Assembly: GCA_001642005.1 (NCBI GenBank)
Contig: LWCA01000001.1
Coordinates: 62,001-126,000, forward strand
Direction: 5' to 3'
DNA from: Intoshia linei
Taxonomy: Eukaryota > Orthonectida > Rhopaluridae
Length of the DNA: 64,000 bases
How positions within the stretch are numbered: position 1 is the stretch's first letter; each line of letters opens with the position of its first letter. Below are positions 35,480 through 46,755 of this stretch, in pieces. The notes beneath the pieces were generated by a model. The model saw only the letters and a program-made list of their open reading frames with translations, was not told the origin of the DNA and searched no databases. Both the position numbers and the translations under genes were made by a program.

Positions 35480-36321
35480 TGTTAATTATTTATATTTATT
35501 TGTTTGTTTCAGTTTATTTAAGAAAGTACAAATGTAGAGTTTTAAAAATTAAACTCCGTAATACTAATTTTTCATCATTATATTAACATCATTTTATCGC
35601 AAATTTTGTTTTCAAAAATTGAGTCCTTTAAGGTCAAACTCACAATTATCTTTTTTTATAAAATGTAAATAGTCCTAGATATATCAAAAATACATAATCT
35701 GATAAAAATGTTAAAATCATCAAAATTTTGATATTTGATAATTTGATAAATTTTAAATTCTACATCTTCACGGCCAAAACCACAAATTACACTTTTTTAT
35801 AAAATGAAAAAAAATGTTAGAAGTATACAACATAAATTGTGAAATTGGTTTTAAAATAGTAAAAATTATCATAAATCGGAAAACAAAAAAAATTTATTTT
35901 GACTATCAAAACCATTTATTATCCTTTTTTTAAAATGTAAATAGTCCTACAGTTAAAAAAATATATTATTCTGATCCAGGTTATTCCAGTTGATATAAAT
36001 ACACAATTTTAACCCCAAAATTAAATTAAATCTACGCATTCTGGTGAAAAATTATTTTAAATATATTATCAACCAATATTTCTCAAATATTTGCATTAAA
36101 GTTAAAAATTAAAAATTAAAAAGTTAACATTTGTAAATATTCATACTAAAATTTTAAAGTTTAAATTTTCTGGGATTCATATATTTTTTATGACGATTTT
36201 TTAGAGTGTAACTATAATTTGATTGTTTTTAACATCATGCAGTCATTGTCTAATAAATTGAAAAATCGGTCCTCGACAGAACTAGCTGCTGTTTGCACCA
36301 AGTACGTTACTGTCAAGCTAA
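35480..36321 (+). mobile_element. Helitron-like element
   Basis: Modules run from about 35480 (GTTTCAGTTTATTTAAGAAA) through ACCACAAATTACACTTTTTT and CTGATCCAGGTTATTCCAGT. It ends with CCTCGACAGAACTAGCTGCT, a hairpin around TTTGCACCAAGTACGTTACTG, and CAAGCTAA followed by T. The open frame at 36219-36404 lies across this end and is not a gene. Confidence 0.55.
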
Positions 36322-37170
36322 TAATGTATAAAATTTTTATAGTAAATAATTTTAAACGTGATATTATTAAAAAAAAAAATAATACGCAATTTGCCTTAAT
36401 CTAAAAATACATTTGTAGTGTATCATATAATAAGGAAAAAATTAATTGAAACTGAAAAATGTAAATATATTATGTTAATATTGAAACAATAGTACAGATT
36501 TAATGTATTAGATTTAATACAATTCAGATTAAATTGATAATACCGTAAAATTTAATTGATTTATAAACAATTGATGTTATCATACATCCAACAGCTTATT
36601 GTTATTATCAAATTTACGAATATCCGAAATTGTTATTATTATCGTCATTAAATCGTAAAACACAAAAAAATATTATTTTTCAAAGAATCTATGAGAATTT
36701 AAAACCAGTAAATTAAAAGCCAGATGTTTATTAAAAATTACAAATGTACTCTTATATATTTGACTAATTTATCAAACATATTTATTGCAAATTGCAATAA
36801 ATGTATGTAAAAAACTAAAAAGTAATTTATTATTCACATTATAATGTCAATAATAATATACATAAAGTAATCATTACATAAAGTAAAAGTTGCTACTAAA
36901 TTGTGGCATTTATTTTTAGAAAACTGACAGTCCAAAAAAATTTGAAAAACAAAAATTATAAGTCAGTTTTTTTTAGTGCACAAAGTAAAATATATTTCAC
37001 TCTCCGACAATCTCACCTTCACTGTCAAAAACACAAATGATCTCTTTTCTTTAAAAAAATTAAAAAAAATTTAGTATTATAATTTTAATAAAACAAATTC
37101 TAATATTGTTTTAAATTTTTTTTATTTTATCATTAATATTAATATAATTAAATTTAAAGTTATGTACTCA

Positions 37171-37216
37171 ACAGATCTAGCTAGTTTTTGTACAAAATAC
37201 ACAACAAACCGGCTAA
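37171..37216 (+). mobile_element. Helitron-like hairpin end
   Basis: AACAGATCTAGCTAGTTTTT then TGTACAAAATACA and CCGGCTAA followed by T is a diverged copy of the same terminal segment. Confidence 0.4.
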
Positions 37217-38309
37217 TCTGTAAATATAATAAAAGTTTTCAGTTATAGAAATAAATTTAATTTGATATATTGGATAATAATTATAATATAATAATTTAAT
37301 TGACATTATCAAATCAAGAAATTATATGAATATATTTTATTTTGTCAATAAAATTAAAGCATAGTAAATTAATAACGTGTTCGGTATAACAAACGTATTA
37401 CAAAGCAAATAAAATTTACAATACAATTTTCCACCCTATAATTTATTTAATTATACATTTCAATATTCTGGAAAATATTATTACAATAACAAGTCATGAA
37501 TAAAGTCAAATAATGGAATTTTAATCATACAATTGTTATTTATCGTTACTAATAAACATATTTTTAATATATAAAAAGAAAAGGACTATGAATGAATTGA
37601 TAAGACTAATTCAATGGTTTAAAATGGTCATTGTATCTAAAGTCTAGTGGTCACGCAAATATAATTATGTCTTTTAGTTTGTTGATTTTGTTTTTGTTTT
37701 TAGAAATGAAATATTTAATGCATGTAGACTTTTTTTAATACAATTATAATATTATATGTTTGACTTAATCAAAACAATTCAGTATATTTGCTACTTTTAA
37801 TGTTTTAATTCAATGCTATTGCATTAATTAAAATAATTTTAAAATGAAAAATCAACATTATTTAAAACTTTAAATTTATCAGATTATATATTGAAATGTT
37901 CAAGTACTTTGTTCATATAAATCTTAAGTATCAAAATGTGTTATTTTGCCTTGGGCAATATTCTCTCAACAGTTATTATTGACTATAATTTTTGATATTC
38001 TGTTAATATATACATTTGTGCATATTTTATTGCATTTCAAATTATATTAGTTTTATGATTGGAAAGTACATATATAGGAATATAAATGTGATTTATATGG
38101 GATTTTATTTATATCCACATAAAAAATTTATAAAATATATTATTATTAGTCTGCATGTATTAGAAATGAATATGTATTTAGATTAATTGAGTATATAGGC
38201 TACGAATCCGTAATTTTAAATGTATAATGCAAATTATATACATATTTGATTGAAAAAAATATTAATATTAAAATATTTTTACTTACAATAATTTAATGTT
38301 ATACATAAA

Positions 38310-38950
38310 TGATGGTACTTCGCCTCACAATCACGATTTACGAGCCAAAAAATACAAAATCAGAATCTAAATATGCTACCAAATTGACCACCACAGAGTC
38401 GAGATTTAATATAATCGAAAATCTTTGGAGTAAATTGAAGATTAGAGTGCGTCAACGATGTCCTCAAAATTTGACGTCACTATAGACATTAACAAAGGAA
38501 GAATTTTATAAAATATCTAACGATTATATCGAAAAATTTAAGAGTCTATTCCGAGAAGATTAGATGACGTATTTTCAGTAATAGGCAGAAATACCAAGTA
38601 CTGACTTTATTAAACATTTTTAAATTAAATTTATTTCATTATGACCTTTAATTATAAAATTAATCACGGGTGCTCAAAACATATAAACGACTAAAATTAT
38701 TACAATGCAATAATATCATCATTCGAATATCTAATAATTATCTAACAATCTTCAAATTTAGTTAATAACTTCCGATCATATATACTATGATCATACATAT
38801 ATATATATATACATATATATACATACATGATACATACTATAACATTTCCTGAAATATAAAATAAATTAATGAAAAACACTTATTAATTAATATTATTATT
38901 ATTAAAATAATTAAAGATTTTATAAGGTACTCAAAACATATGGACGGGTC
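38310..38950 (+). pseudogene. Tc1/mariner relic, 3' half, different family
   Basis: Two frames give the C-terminal half of a Tc1 transposase: DGTSPHNHDLRAKKYK (the second catalytic Asp region), then SRFNIIENLWSKLKIRVRQR and CPQNLTSL, stop, TLTKEEFYKISNDYIEKF (family NPIENLW.xLKRRVR). Downstream, TGCTCAAAACATATAAACG (about 38670) and TACTCAAAACATATGGACG (about 38928) are paired direct repeats of an IR/DR end. They differ from the repeats of the relic at 26.3 kb, so this is a separate family. Stops and frameshifts show it is dead. Confidence 0.7.
38797..38822. repeat. TA-rich microsatellite
   Basis: Alternating TA with ATATACATATAT interruptions. A comparable short TA run lies at about 51112-51125. 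Confidence 0.8.
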
Positions 38951-40530
38951 TCTAGTTAATGTTAATTTATAAAAATAATAAGACAACAATGATTTATAAT
39001 TCTTGGAAAATAATGAATATTAATTTATTATTAAGACTATTAAGACAATTAAACGTCTTAATTATTTTCCATTCATCACATATAAATCTATTAAGAATGA
39101 AAATATAATAATATCATGAGATAGTGACGTCCCATCATCACAAATTGTGTTACCCAATGAAACTTTACAATAAATCATAATAATATTATAACATATTATA
39201 ATAATTAATCAGATGATTATAATGATGATCAGTGATTATTAATCATCAATTATAACACTTATTGATAACATTGAATATATGTCATTTTTTTAAATTTAAA
39301 TTTATGATAATGTTTATGATTTTAAAATCCGCATCAGCGTATATATTTTTTTAAATTTTCCAACTCGTTTGATTTTCAAAAAAAGGGACAACAGGGGTTT
39401 TTAACTTGTAAGATGTGAAATTAAGAGGGTGAAATTTATCTTATTATACGTCCCGGAAAAAACTGTAATTGAAATGTGGTCTTTAAAAAATTTTAAAAAT
39501 GGTAGTTATTTCAATCAAGTGGAACACACACACAAATAAAAATCACGTAGCCTTTTATATAAGTTAAAGTTTTAAGTTAAGTAAGGATTAATATATTTTA
39601 AAAAAAATTTAAAGATTTTAAATTGTTTGAATAGTGGTTTTACGAAACAAATGTTTTTATTAAAATTTCTTAAAATATTTACAAATTATAATTTTCCAGT
39701 GTTCCACGATTTTGTCATATGATATTTATCATATAACGTTGAATTAATACGATTAGATTTATTTTTTCGAATTGAATTAACTAAAAAAATAATATAAACA
39801 ATTCAACATATAAAATTATAATACATGTATTATCATATTTCGTGGTTCCATTTTTTCTGTTTCGACCATTTCCAGTATTTTCATTACACCTAACATCATT
39901 TTTGATTTTAATCGTGTCTTTAGATTTTAATTTATCAATTCTGATATAAAATTATGAACGGTTAAATAGTAAATATTTAATTCTTTTTTGAACGTGAAGG
40001 CGTAATTTTGGGATGTTGCAATTCTTTTTGTGTACTAACTGGAAATAACTGTATAACTAGTTTTTTTATTTTTTGTAAAAATGGGTAATTTTGGTTTTTA
40101 ACTGAAGATGTTAGTTTTTAGGTTATAACTTACAATTTATTATTTTTATCATTAAATTAAAATCTGTTTCAGTATTTTTATTTAAAATTCTTAGACTCAT
40201 TTTTAATTCATTTATAAAAAATGTAATTTGTGGTTTTGCCCAGGAAGATGCCATTTTTGAGATTGAAATTTCTTACTTTCTGGAACAGAACAAATTATAT
40301 TGGAATGTTATTTTTATGAAAATTCTGAGTTTGTCAAATTTCTTACTTACTTTCAAATCTTACGTGAAACTTAATTTTCGCCATCAAAACCACAGATTAC
40401 CCTTTTTTAAAAATGAAAATAGTCCTAGAATTTAAAAAATACAATTAATACAGTTATATCCAGTTAACACATACAAAAAATTTCAATGTGACAAAATGGT
40501 GCCTTCAAGGTCAAAAATACACTTTAAAGT

Positions 40531-40585
40531 CTACCCTCGGTAAAGCTAGGTGATATTTGTACAAAGTACATAACAATACACCTAA
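40531..40585 (+). mobile_element. Helitron-like hairpin end
   Basis: CTACCCTCGGTAAAGCTAGG then a hairpin around TTTGTACAAAGTACATAAC and a terminal CTAA followed by T. Modules of the same family precede it from about 40000. Confidence 0.55.
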
Positions 40586-41941
40586 TTATTAATAAAATTA
40601 CTTTAATTCTTTAAAATTGTCATTTCTGGGATAATTGAGAACCCATTCAAATGTACGTTTAGTTTTATTTTCTTGTGCTAGAAATTAATATATAATAATA
40701 CAATAATATTCAATAATAATTTGAGGTCATTATAATATACATTAAGGCAATATTTTCCAAAGTTTTTCAACTAATGCCTCTTATTAAAACGTTTCTTAAT
40801 TTCTAAAGTACGGTAAATATTCATTTTAACAATTATTAATGTGATGATTATAATTATAATCATAATTATTTTTCACCCAATTTATTTATCCGGGTTACAT
40901 TATAACGAATTAACATAATTATGGAACATATTCCAATAATTAAAGATAAAATTATAGAATTATTAATAAAAGTATATTAATGAATACATACAATAATATT
41001 ATTTTTTTGAAGTTATAAATGAAAACACATGATATATAAAAATAAAATGTGATTCAAGATTTATTTAATTTTAATTAACTGACAAATTGCACCACTTCAT
41101 TTATTAGTATAGTACAGTAAGTACAGTACAGTAGTATAGTAATAGTAGTAAATTGATATTTTTATTAATTAAAACTAATTTTTTAATAATTTTTTTCACG
41201 TGAATAAAAGAATTTTTTTTAATCTCCCGCGTAATATTTTTTTCTGCATTTGACTGTCAATCAAATTAAGTTTGACACCTCTACTTAAGATGGTGAACGC
41301 TGCAATAAAAGCGTTAAATCAATTCTTACACAAAATAATAATAAGCAAGTAATCGGGCCTAAACTGCAAAAGTCAAGGTATATTATTTGGGGAAACTACG
41401 AAAAATTAATACATTGTTAAATTTACAACGTATAATCAGAAATAGATTCAACGTGTATAATTTTTAATTGACATTTTAGTATGTTAGACATTACAATTCA
41501 AATTATCTAAAATATTATTAACATGGAAAGGAACACACAAGAGTATTAAATACATCCTTTGATAATTAAATAAATGTAAAATCATTAAATGTGCATCACC
41601 TACATTGCGTGATGTTAAAATGTGATTTAAATTATAAGCCTAATTATAATTGTGAAACAGCACTGAAAACATATGAGCAATAATACACCAAATATTCAAT
41701 TAATAGTATGTATTGATAGTACTATAAATGATAAATGGCATGCGTGTATTATTAATGTAGTACACTAAAATTTTCATTGTAATTAAAATAATTCACCAGT
41801 AACGTATTGACGTTAATGATCATATTTATGATATGATAATTGATAAATCGACATTTTAATGTAATTAATAAAAATACAATATATATAATAAATGAACTAC
41901 GATGTATTATTAAATAAGATATCAATACAATATATATTTAC

Positions 41942-42134
41942 CTTTATGACAAAATGCAATATCGGTCTTTCTAATATTTTGTGGAATCATTGGCCTTTTC
42001 GACATTTTACAATTATCATTTACTTTAATTGGATCAATGGAAAAAATTTTAGTATTTTGATTAATATTGTCTATTTCATTTGATAAGGTTTCATCATTTA
42101 ATCCATCAAAACTTATGTCAAAATTTGTATCCAT
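41942..42134 (-). CDS. Probable first coding exon of an unrecognised gene
   Basis: ATG at 42134 opens 64 codons: MDTNFDISFDGLNDETLSNE, IDNINQNTKIFSIDPIKVND, NCKMSKRPMIPQNIRKTDIA, FCHK. It ends at a strong donor AAAG|GTAAAT at 41940-41941, phase 1. The peptide is acidic at its start and polar overall. I cannot find a following exon in the repeat-rich stretch to its left and name no family. Confidence 0.4.
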
Positions 42135-42279
42135 ATTAAAATTAAGATTTAAATCTTCTGTTGTTCTCTATTGTTATTTTAAATCATAATTTTATTATTG
42201 ATATGTATAAAGTATTCCAATATAACATAATTAATAAATTATAAGATATACAAAGATAAAAGTTATCTTAACTTATACA

Positions 42280-44060
42280 AAATTGAATGTCTGTCTCTGT
42301 GTGTTGCAGCTTCTAGCAATAAATGACAGTCGTAGAATGTTAACAAACACAAATTTCAAGTCAGATTTTGTCAGGGCAGTTATTAAAATAAATGTTAATC
42401 TCAGAAACTTACCTCTACCTGGTCAAAACCCCTGATTTCCCTTTTTTTAAAAAATTAAAATAGTCCTAAAAATTTAAAAAAATTACAGCGCATACATTTA
42501 TCTCCAGTTAACACATACAAAAAATTTGAATCTCAAAAACTGAGCTCCTCACGGCCAAAAAATCACTTTGGTATTAATTTTTTTTTCGAAACAATTATAC
42601 TTTATTAAAACAAAAAATTTAAAATAATTAAATTATTATTAGAATTTAAAAAAAAAAATTATTCTAATACAGCTTATTCCAGTTGATATAAACACACTTT
42701 TTCAACTCCAGAAATCAACGCATTCCCAGTCAAAAACTGATTTTACCATTTTATCATGAAATATATCATGAAATTTAAATTTTTATATCTTATAAATGTA
42801 TAATTAATAATATATATAATATGTATGTACTTGATCTTTTTGAGTAAAAATTATATAATTTTCACTTTCTAATCTGATTTTTTCAAACTTTTTTTTTGCT
42901 AGGTATGTTTTGATGCATGTCTAAGTAAACAATATAAATTAAAAAGTTGTATCAAATATAGTTATTTTGAAATATATCTATGAAATAAAAATACAGTTAT
43001 TAATTTTAATTTCACTTTTTTGATCCAATTTTTGCGCCACCATTTCTGTATCAATAATGCACATGAATTGCGCTGATTTTTTAGATAAATGCTAGTTTTT
43101 TATTAAATTAATTTAATAATAACAAATATATTGAACTTTAAATTACTGTATTAATTTACGACCAAGGACGACGATAAGACCGGGGAATTTTAAATTCTAA
43201 TTAGTATTTTTTTATTGGAAATGTTTAAATGTTCAATTCACATTTTTTTGAAATTGTAGAATTTATGTTTACCTTTTTATTTTAATTTTAATTCAAACAT
43301 TTCAAAAATATTTGTTGATAATATATTATAAGTTATTTTTTACCGGGAATGCGTAGATTTGTCGGTTTGATATTTTGTATTTATATCAATTGGAATAAAC
43401 TGTATCAGAATAATTTTTTTAATTGTCGGACAGTTAATTATTTCAAATGTTTTGCTTTAATAAAATAGTTACGAAATAAAAAAAAATAAATAATAAACTG
43501 CTTTTTTGGCTGTAAAGGTGTCACTTTCTCAGATTGGAAATTTTAAAGTCAATTAACTGGACATAACTGTATCACCTGTAATTATTTTAAAAATTCTAGG
43601 ACTAATATCATTTTGTAATAAAAGGGTAATTTGTAGTTTTGATCGTGAAAATGCTCTTTTTTGAGGTTGCCATTTACGATAATGCTTATTATTTTAAAAA
43701 GTATCCCAGAATGTATGATTTATACGACTTTAGGACATGTTTGATTTGTAAAACATAGGGTAAGTTGTGGTTTTGACCATGAAGGTGTGCGTTTTTGAGG
43801 CTGAAATTTAAGACAATGTTAATGATTATAAAACGCGTCCTGGAATGCATGCTTTATTAAAATTTTGACTGATTTTATTTTTAAACAAAAAGGCAAATTG
43901 GGTTTTTGACCCTGAAGGACTTAAATTCAGAAACTAAAAAATAGATATCAACATCCCTACGTAAAACTATATTAGAAACTGGGTTTTTTTAAATTCTACG
44001 ACAGTCGATTTTATAAAAATATACGATAACACACACATATTCAATTTATATATAATGTAA
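42280..44060. repeat. Longest tract of the 150-170 bp modules, arranged head to head
   Basis: From 42280 (AAAATTGAATGTCTGTCTCT) modules read in one sense; from about 43190 to 44060 they read in the other. The tract ends ACACACACATATTCAATTT, the mirror of the start. Each module carries GGGTAATTTGTGGTTTTGAC or a variant, then TGAAGAT or TGAAGGT, a GAGGTTG segment, GATAATG-TTATGATTTTAAAA and CAGAATGTAT. Three to four units are clear between 43600 and 44000. No hairpin end is kept. I see no coding frame. Confidence 0.55.
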
Positions 44061-44646
44061 ATACATTATTATGCAAGTAAATTGTACATTATAGAAATAC
44101 TATTTATTAAAAAATGCACCTTTTCATTTGAATTTCTTCTTTTTCAATTTTTTTCTTTTTACGATAATACTTTTGGATTATTACAATGGATGTAATATCA
44201 TAAATTTTTACAGAGAACTTTACGCTAAATAATTAAAGTTAAAAAATATATAAAAAGTCATTAAAATTAAAATAATATGTTAAATTTTGGATACATTTTA
44301 GGTTAACGTTATTTTTAGTTTCAGTAATTAATTAATATTTAATTCTTATTTAGTTTTTATTATATTTCTACAAGTACTTAGATATTTTTTATAATACATT
44401 TTTATTAACTATAAGTGTAACTGTAAACACATTTCATCATTTTAACTGAAACATTAATACCACTGCAATGGTAAAAAATTCATATATTTTTATATTATTT
44501 TTACCTTTCAGGACTTAAAAACGATAAGATGGTATTTGCAATATCAAATAAATGGTTTAGTTTCGTGGTTTTTTCAGTTAAGATGTTGCTAAATTAACAT
44601 TATAAATATAATATCTCTCACAAATTGTTATCGCTCATTAAATATA

Positions 44647-45094
44647 CTAAATTGACTGTTATGTACTACGTACAAACAGCACCTAGCTCTGCCGAGGGCA
44701 CATTTTATTTGTTTATTATATTAGGGTAAATTTGTTGAAATTCTAGGGGTGGTTTCATTAAAAAAAAGGGTAATTTGTGGTTTTAGCCCTGAAGATATAT
44801 TTGTTTTAAATTTAAATTTATGCTAATATTTATGATTTTAAAATGCCTATCAGAGTATATATTATTTTAAATAATCGAACTTGTTTGATTTTCAAAAAAA
44901 GGACAATTGAAGTTTTTGGTCCGTAAGATGTAAGTTTGGGAGGTTGAAATTTATTTTGCTAACACCTTTGGAAAAAACTGTAATTGAAATGTGGACTTTA
45001 TAAAATTCTAAGATTGGTAGTTATTGAAATAAACGGTAACACACACACAGACACACACAAACACATATTGCGTAGCATATTATATAAGTAAGGA
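44647..45094 (-). mobile_element. Compact Helitron-like element with both ends
   Basis: Read on the minus strand it starts TCCTTACTTATATAATATGC after an A. It then has a CA/TG-rich stretch (GTGTGTGTCTGTGTGTGTGT), TTACCGTTTATTTC and two internal modules. It ends CCTCGGCAGAGCTAGGTGCT, a hairpin CTGTTTGTACGTAGTACATA (24 nt at 44656-44679, one mismatch) and TCAATTTAG, followed by T. The 5' TC, 3' hairpin, CTRR-like TTAG and A/T flanks all follow Helitron rules. At 448 bp it is the best complete copy here. Confidence 0.65.
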
Positions 45095-45935
45095 TATTAA
45101 CACTATACGTATAAAATAAAGACTATGTATTACCCACTGTGTATAATAATACATAATGATTTCCATAAAAATATTTATATTAACATTTTTGTATTAATGT
45201 GTAAAATGAAAAATGTATCCACGTGCAAAACGGCTTTTTTAATAAAAAAGTGGACACCCTACAATTGTATATTAAATGAACCTTTCTCTGAATTCATTAA
45301 TATATCGGGATATTTCACGTCCTTGATTAAGAAAATTTAGTTGAATATTATTTTGTGTTATTTTAACAATTTGAAAACACTTTTCCTTTTGAATATCACG
45401 TATTTCGTATTCATTTTTAGATATATTTTTTATGGAATCAACTAAATTATAAATATAGAATACATTCTAGGATGATTATATACAAACAGGCTAGTCAAAA
45501 GTACGAACCATTGACGGCGATATAAACAAATCAAAAATTTAAGTCACTATAAGTTCTAATAGGGCTTGCTTTTTATTTCCATTTTTATCTTTATCTTGGT
45601 TTAATGGTATTAATTATTACACGTCGTGTATTCCATATATTTAGATATTTTTTATTATAATTGAGTAGAATTTGAATTTAGAAATAAAAAAACACAGTAT
45701 TCACTATAAAAAATGCATCAATTGATTTAAATAAAAATTAGATTATGATTTGTACTATAAAAACATCTAGGACACGTTTCTTAACCGGGTGCTAGAAAAA
45801 AAATTCTAATAGGTATAGTAAAACGTTTTGTCATGTGTACCCGCTAAACTACTAATTTTTATTATTTATTTTTACTAATATTTAAACCTCTTTGCGTCGC
45901 AACCTGATACATAACATATTAATACAATAAATTAC

Positions 45936-46012
45936 CTTTCATTTCATTAAACGAAAAATCCATAGAATGTATATTTATTTTTTCATTTTCTGAAAAATTA
46001 ACCTCAGTTATA
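45936..46012 (-). CDS. Possible internal exon (unrecognised)
   Basis: An acceptor TTTTTAG at 46013-46014, 25 open codons (ITEVNFSENEKINIHSMDFS, FNEMK) and a donor AAAG|GTAAT make a plausible 77-nt exon. About 600 bp further down the strand, 45.30-45.34 kb can be read as REISRYINEFRER, which is protein-like. The opposite strand there is also open, so polarity is unsure. No family recognised. Confidence 0.3.
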
Positions 46013-46101
46013 CTAAAAACAAATTCATGAAAAAGATACAATAATATTATTTTAAAATATTTTGAAAGTTTAAAAAAAATATTAGCAGTGTAAAGACACA
46101 T

Positions 46102-46755
46102 ACAAGGTTCTGAATTAATAAATTACGCGACATAAGTATGTCAACAAAAAACATAAAAAAAATACTAAATAATATTTAATTTATATTTTGTTTTAATATT
46201 TTGTATGATGACTCTTTAAATTATGAAATAATTTAATTCAATTTTTATATTTTATATTTATATTTAAATATTTTTAGTGTTGACTTAATTTTGAATGTTA
46301 CTGTACATAAAATTAAAATAAAAATTTATCCAAAAAAAATAAGTTTGTTGGCATACTTCTAACGCTGACTGTATACTGTAGTACAACCAGCTTATCTTTC
46401 TACAATGTACATTACACATAACATACAAGGTAGTGTAATATTTTTTCGATTAATTCAGAGCAAATAATTTCCAAATAATAATAAAACAAGTAAGTAGGGT
46501 TATACTCACATTTTGCAAAACAACATATACCAATTAAAAACATGAGTAAAACTTAATATGTGCTGTTATAATTATTTGTTGATCTGCAAAGATAGCATAA
46601 TCAAAATTTAAAAAAACAGTATCACCTGCATAAAATTTGAATAAATGTTAAAAATATAATGTAAACAAAAAATTGGTAAAAATACATGTAAGTAAAAACT
46701 ATACATGTAAACAAAAAATAAGACAAACACATTAAAATACTTATTCAATTACAAC
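46102..46755. other. Upstream region of the Asp-box membrane protein
   Basis: AT-rich, with no exon or clear repeat. A TATA-like motif cannot be singled out because the whole stretch is A/T. It must include the promoter and 5' leader of the gene at 46756. Confidence 0.4.

Larger units (their letters stand above)
30095..41941. other. 11.8-kb gene-poor, repeat-rich region
   Basis: I find no gene that I can defend here. One exon-like start is described at 30949-31067. MITEs lie at 32024-32273 and 32581-32730, Helitron-like pieces at 35480-36321, 37171-37216 and 40531-40585, and a Tc1 relic at 38310-38950. Module copies lie at 39290-39560 and 40000-40500, (TA)n at about 38797-38822 and an AGT-rich tract at 41107-41150. 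32900-35400 and 37250-38300 are plain AT-rich sequence. The region may hold long introns of the minus-strand gene starting at 42134. Confidence 0.5.

Noticed and set aside
36219-36404. 61-codon frame including SLSNKLKNRSSTELAAVCTK
   Set aside because: It reads through the conserved Helitron-like terminal block; the same block occurs elsewhere without an open frame.
26289-38950. One Tc1 element split by an 11-kb insertion containing the protocadherin
   Set aside because: The terminal direct repeats of the two halves are unrelated, so they come from different families.
45125-45340. 71-codon plus-strand frame ending NISGYFTSLIKKI
   Set aside because: The opposite strand is equally open and no exon partners are visible, so neither strand is called as a gene.
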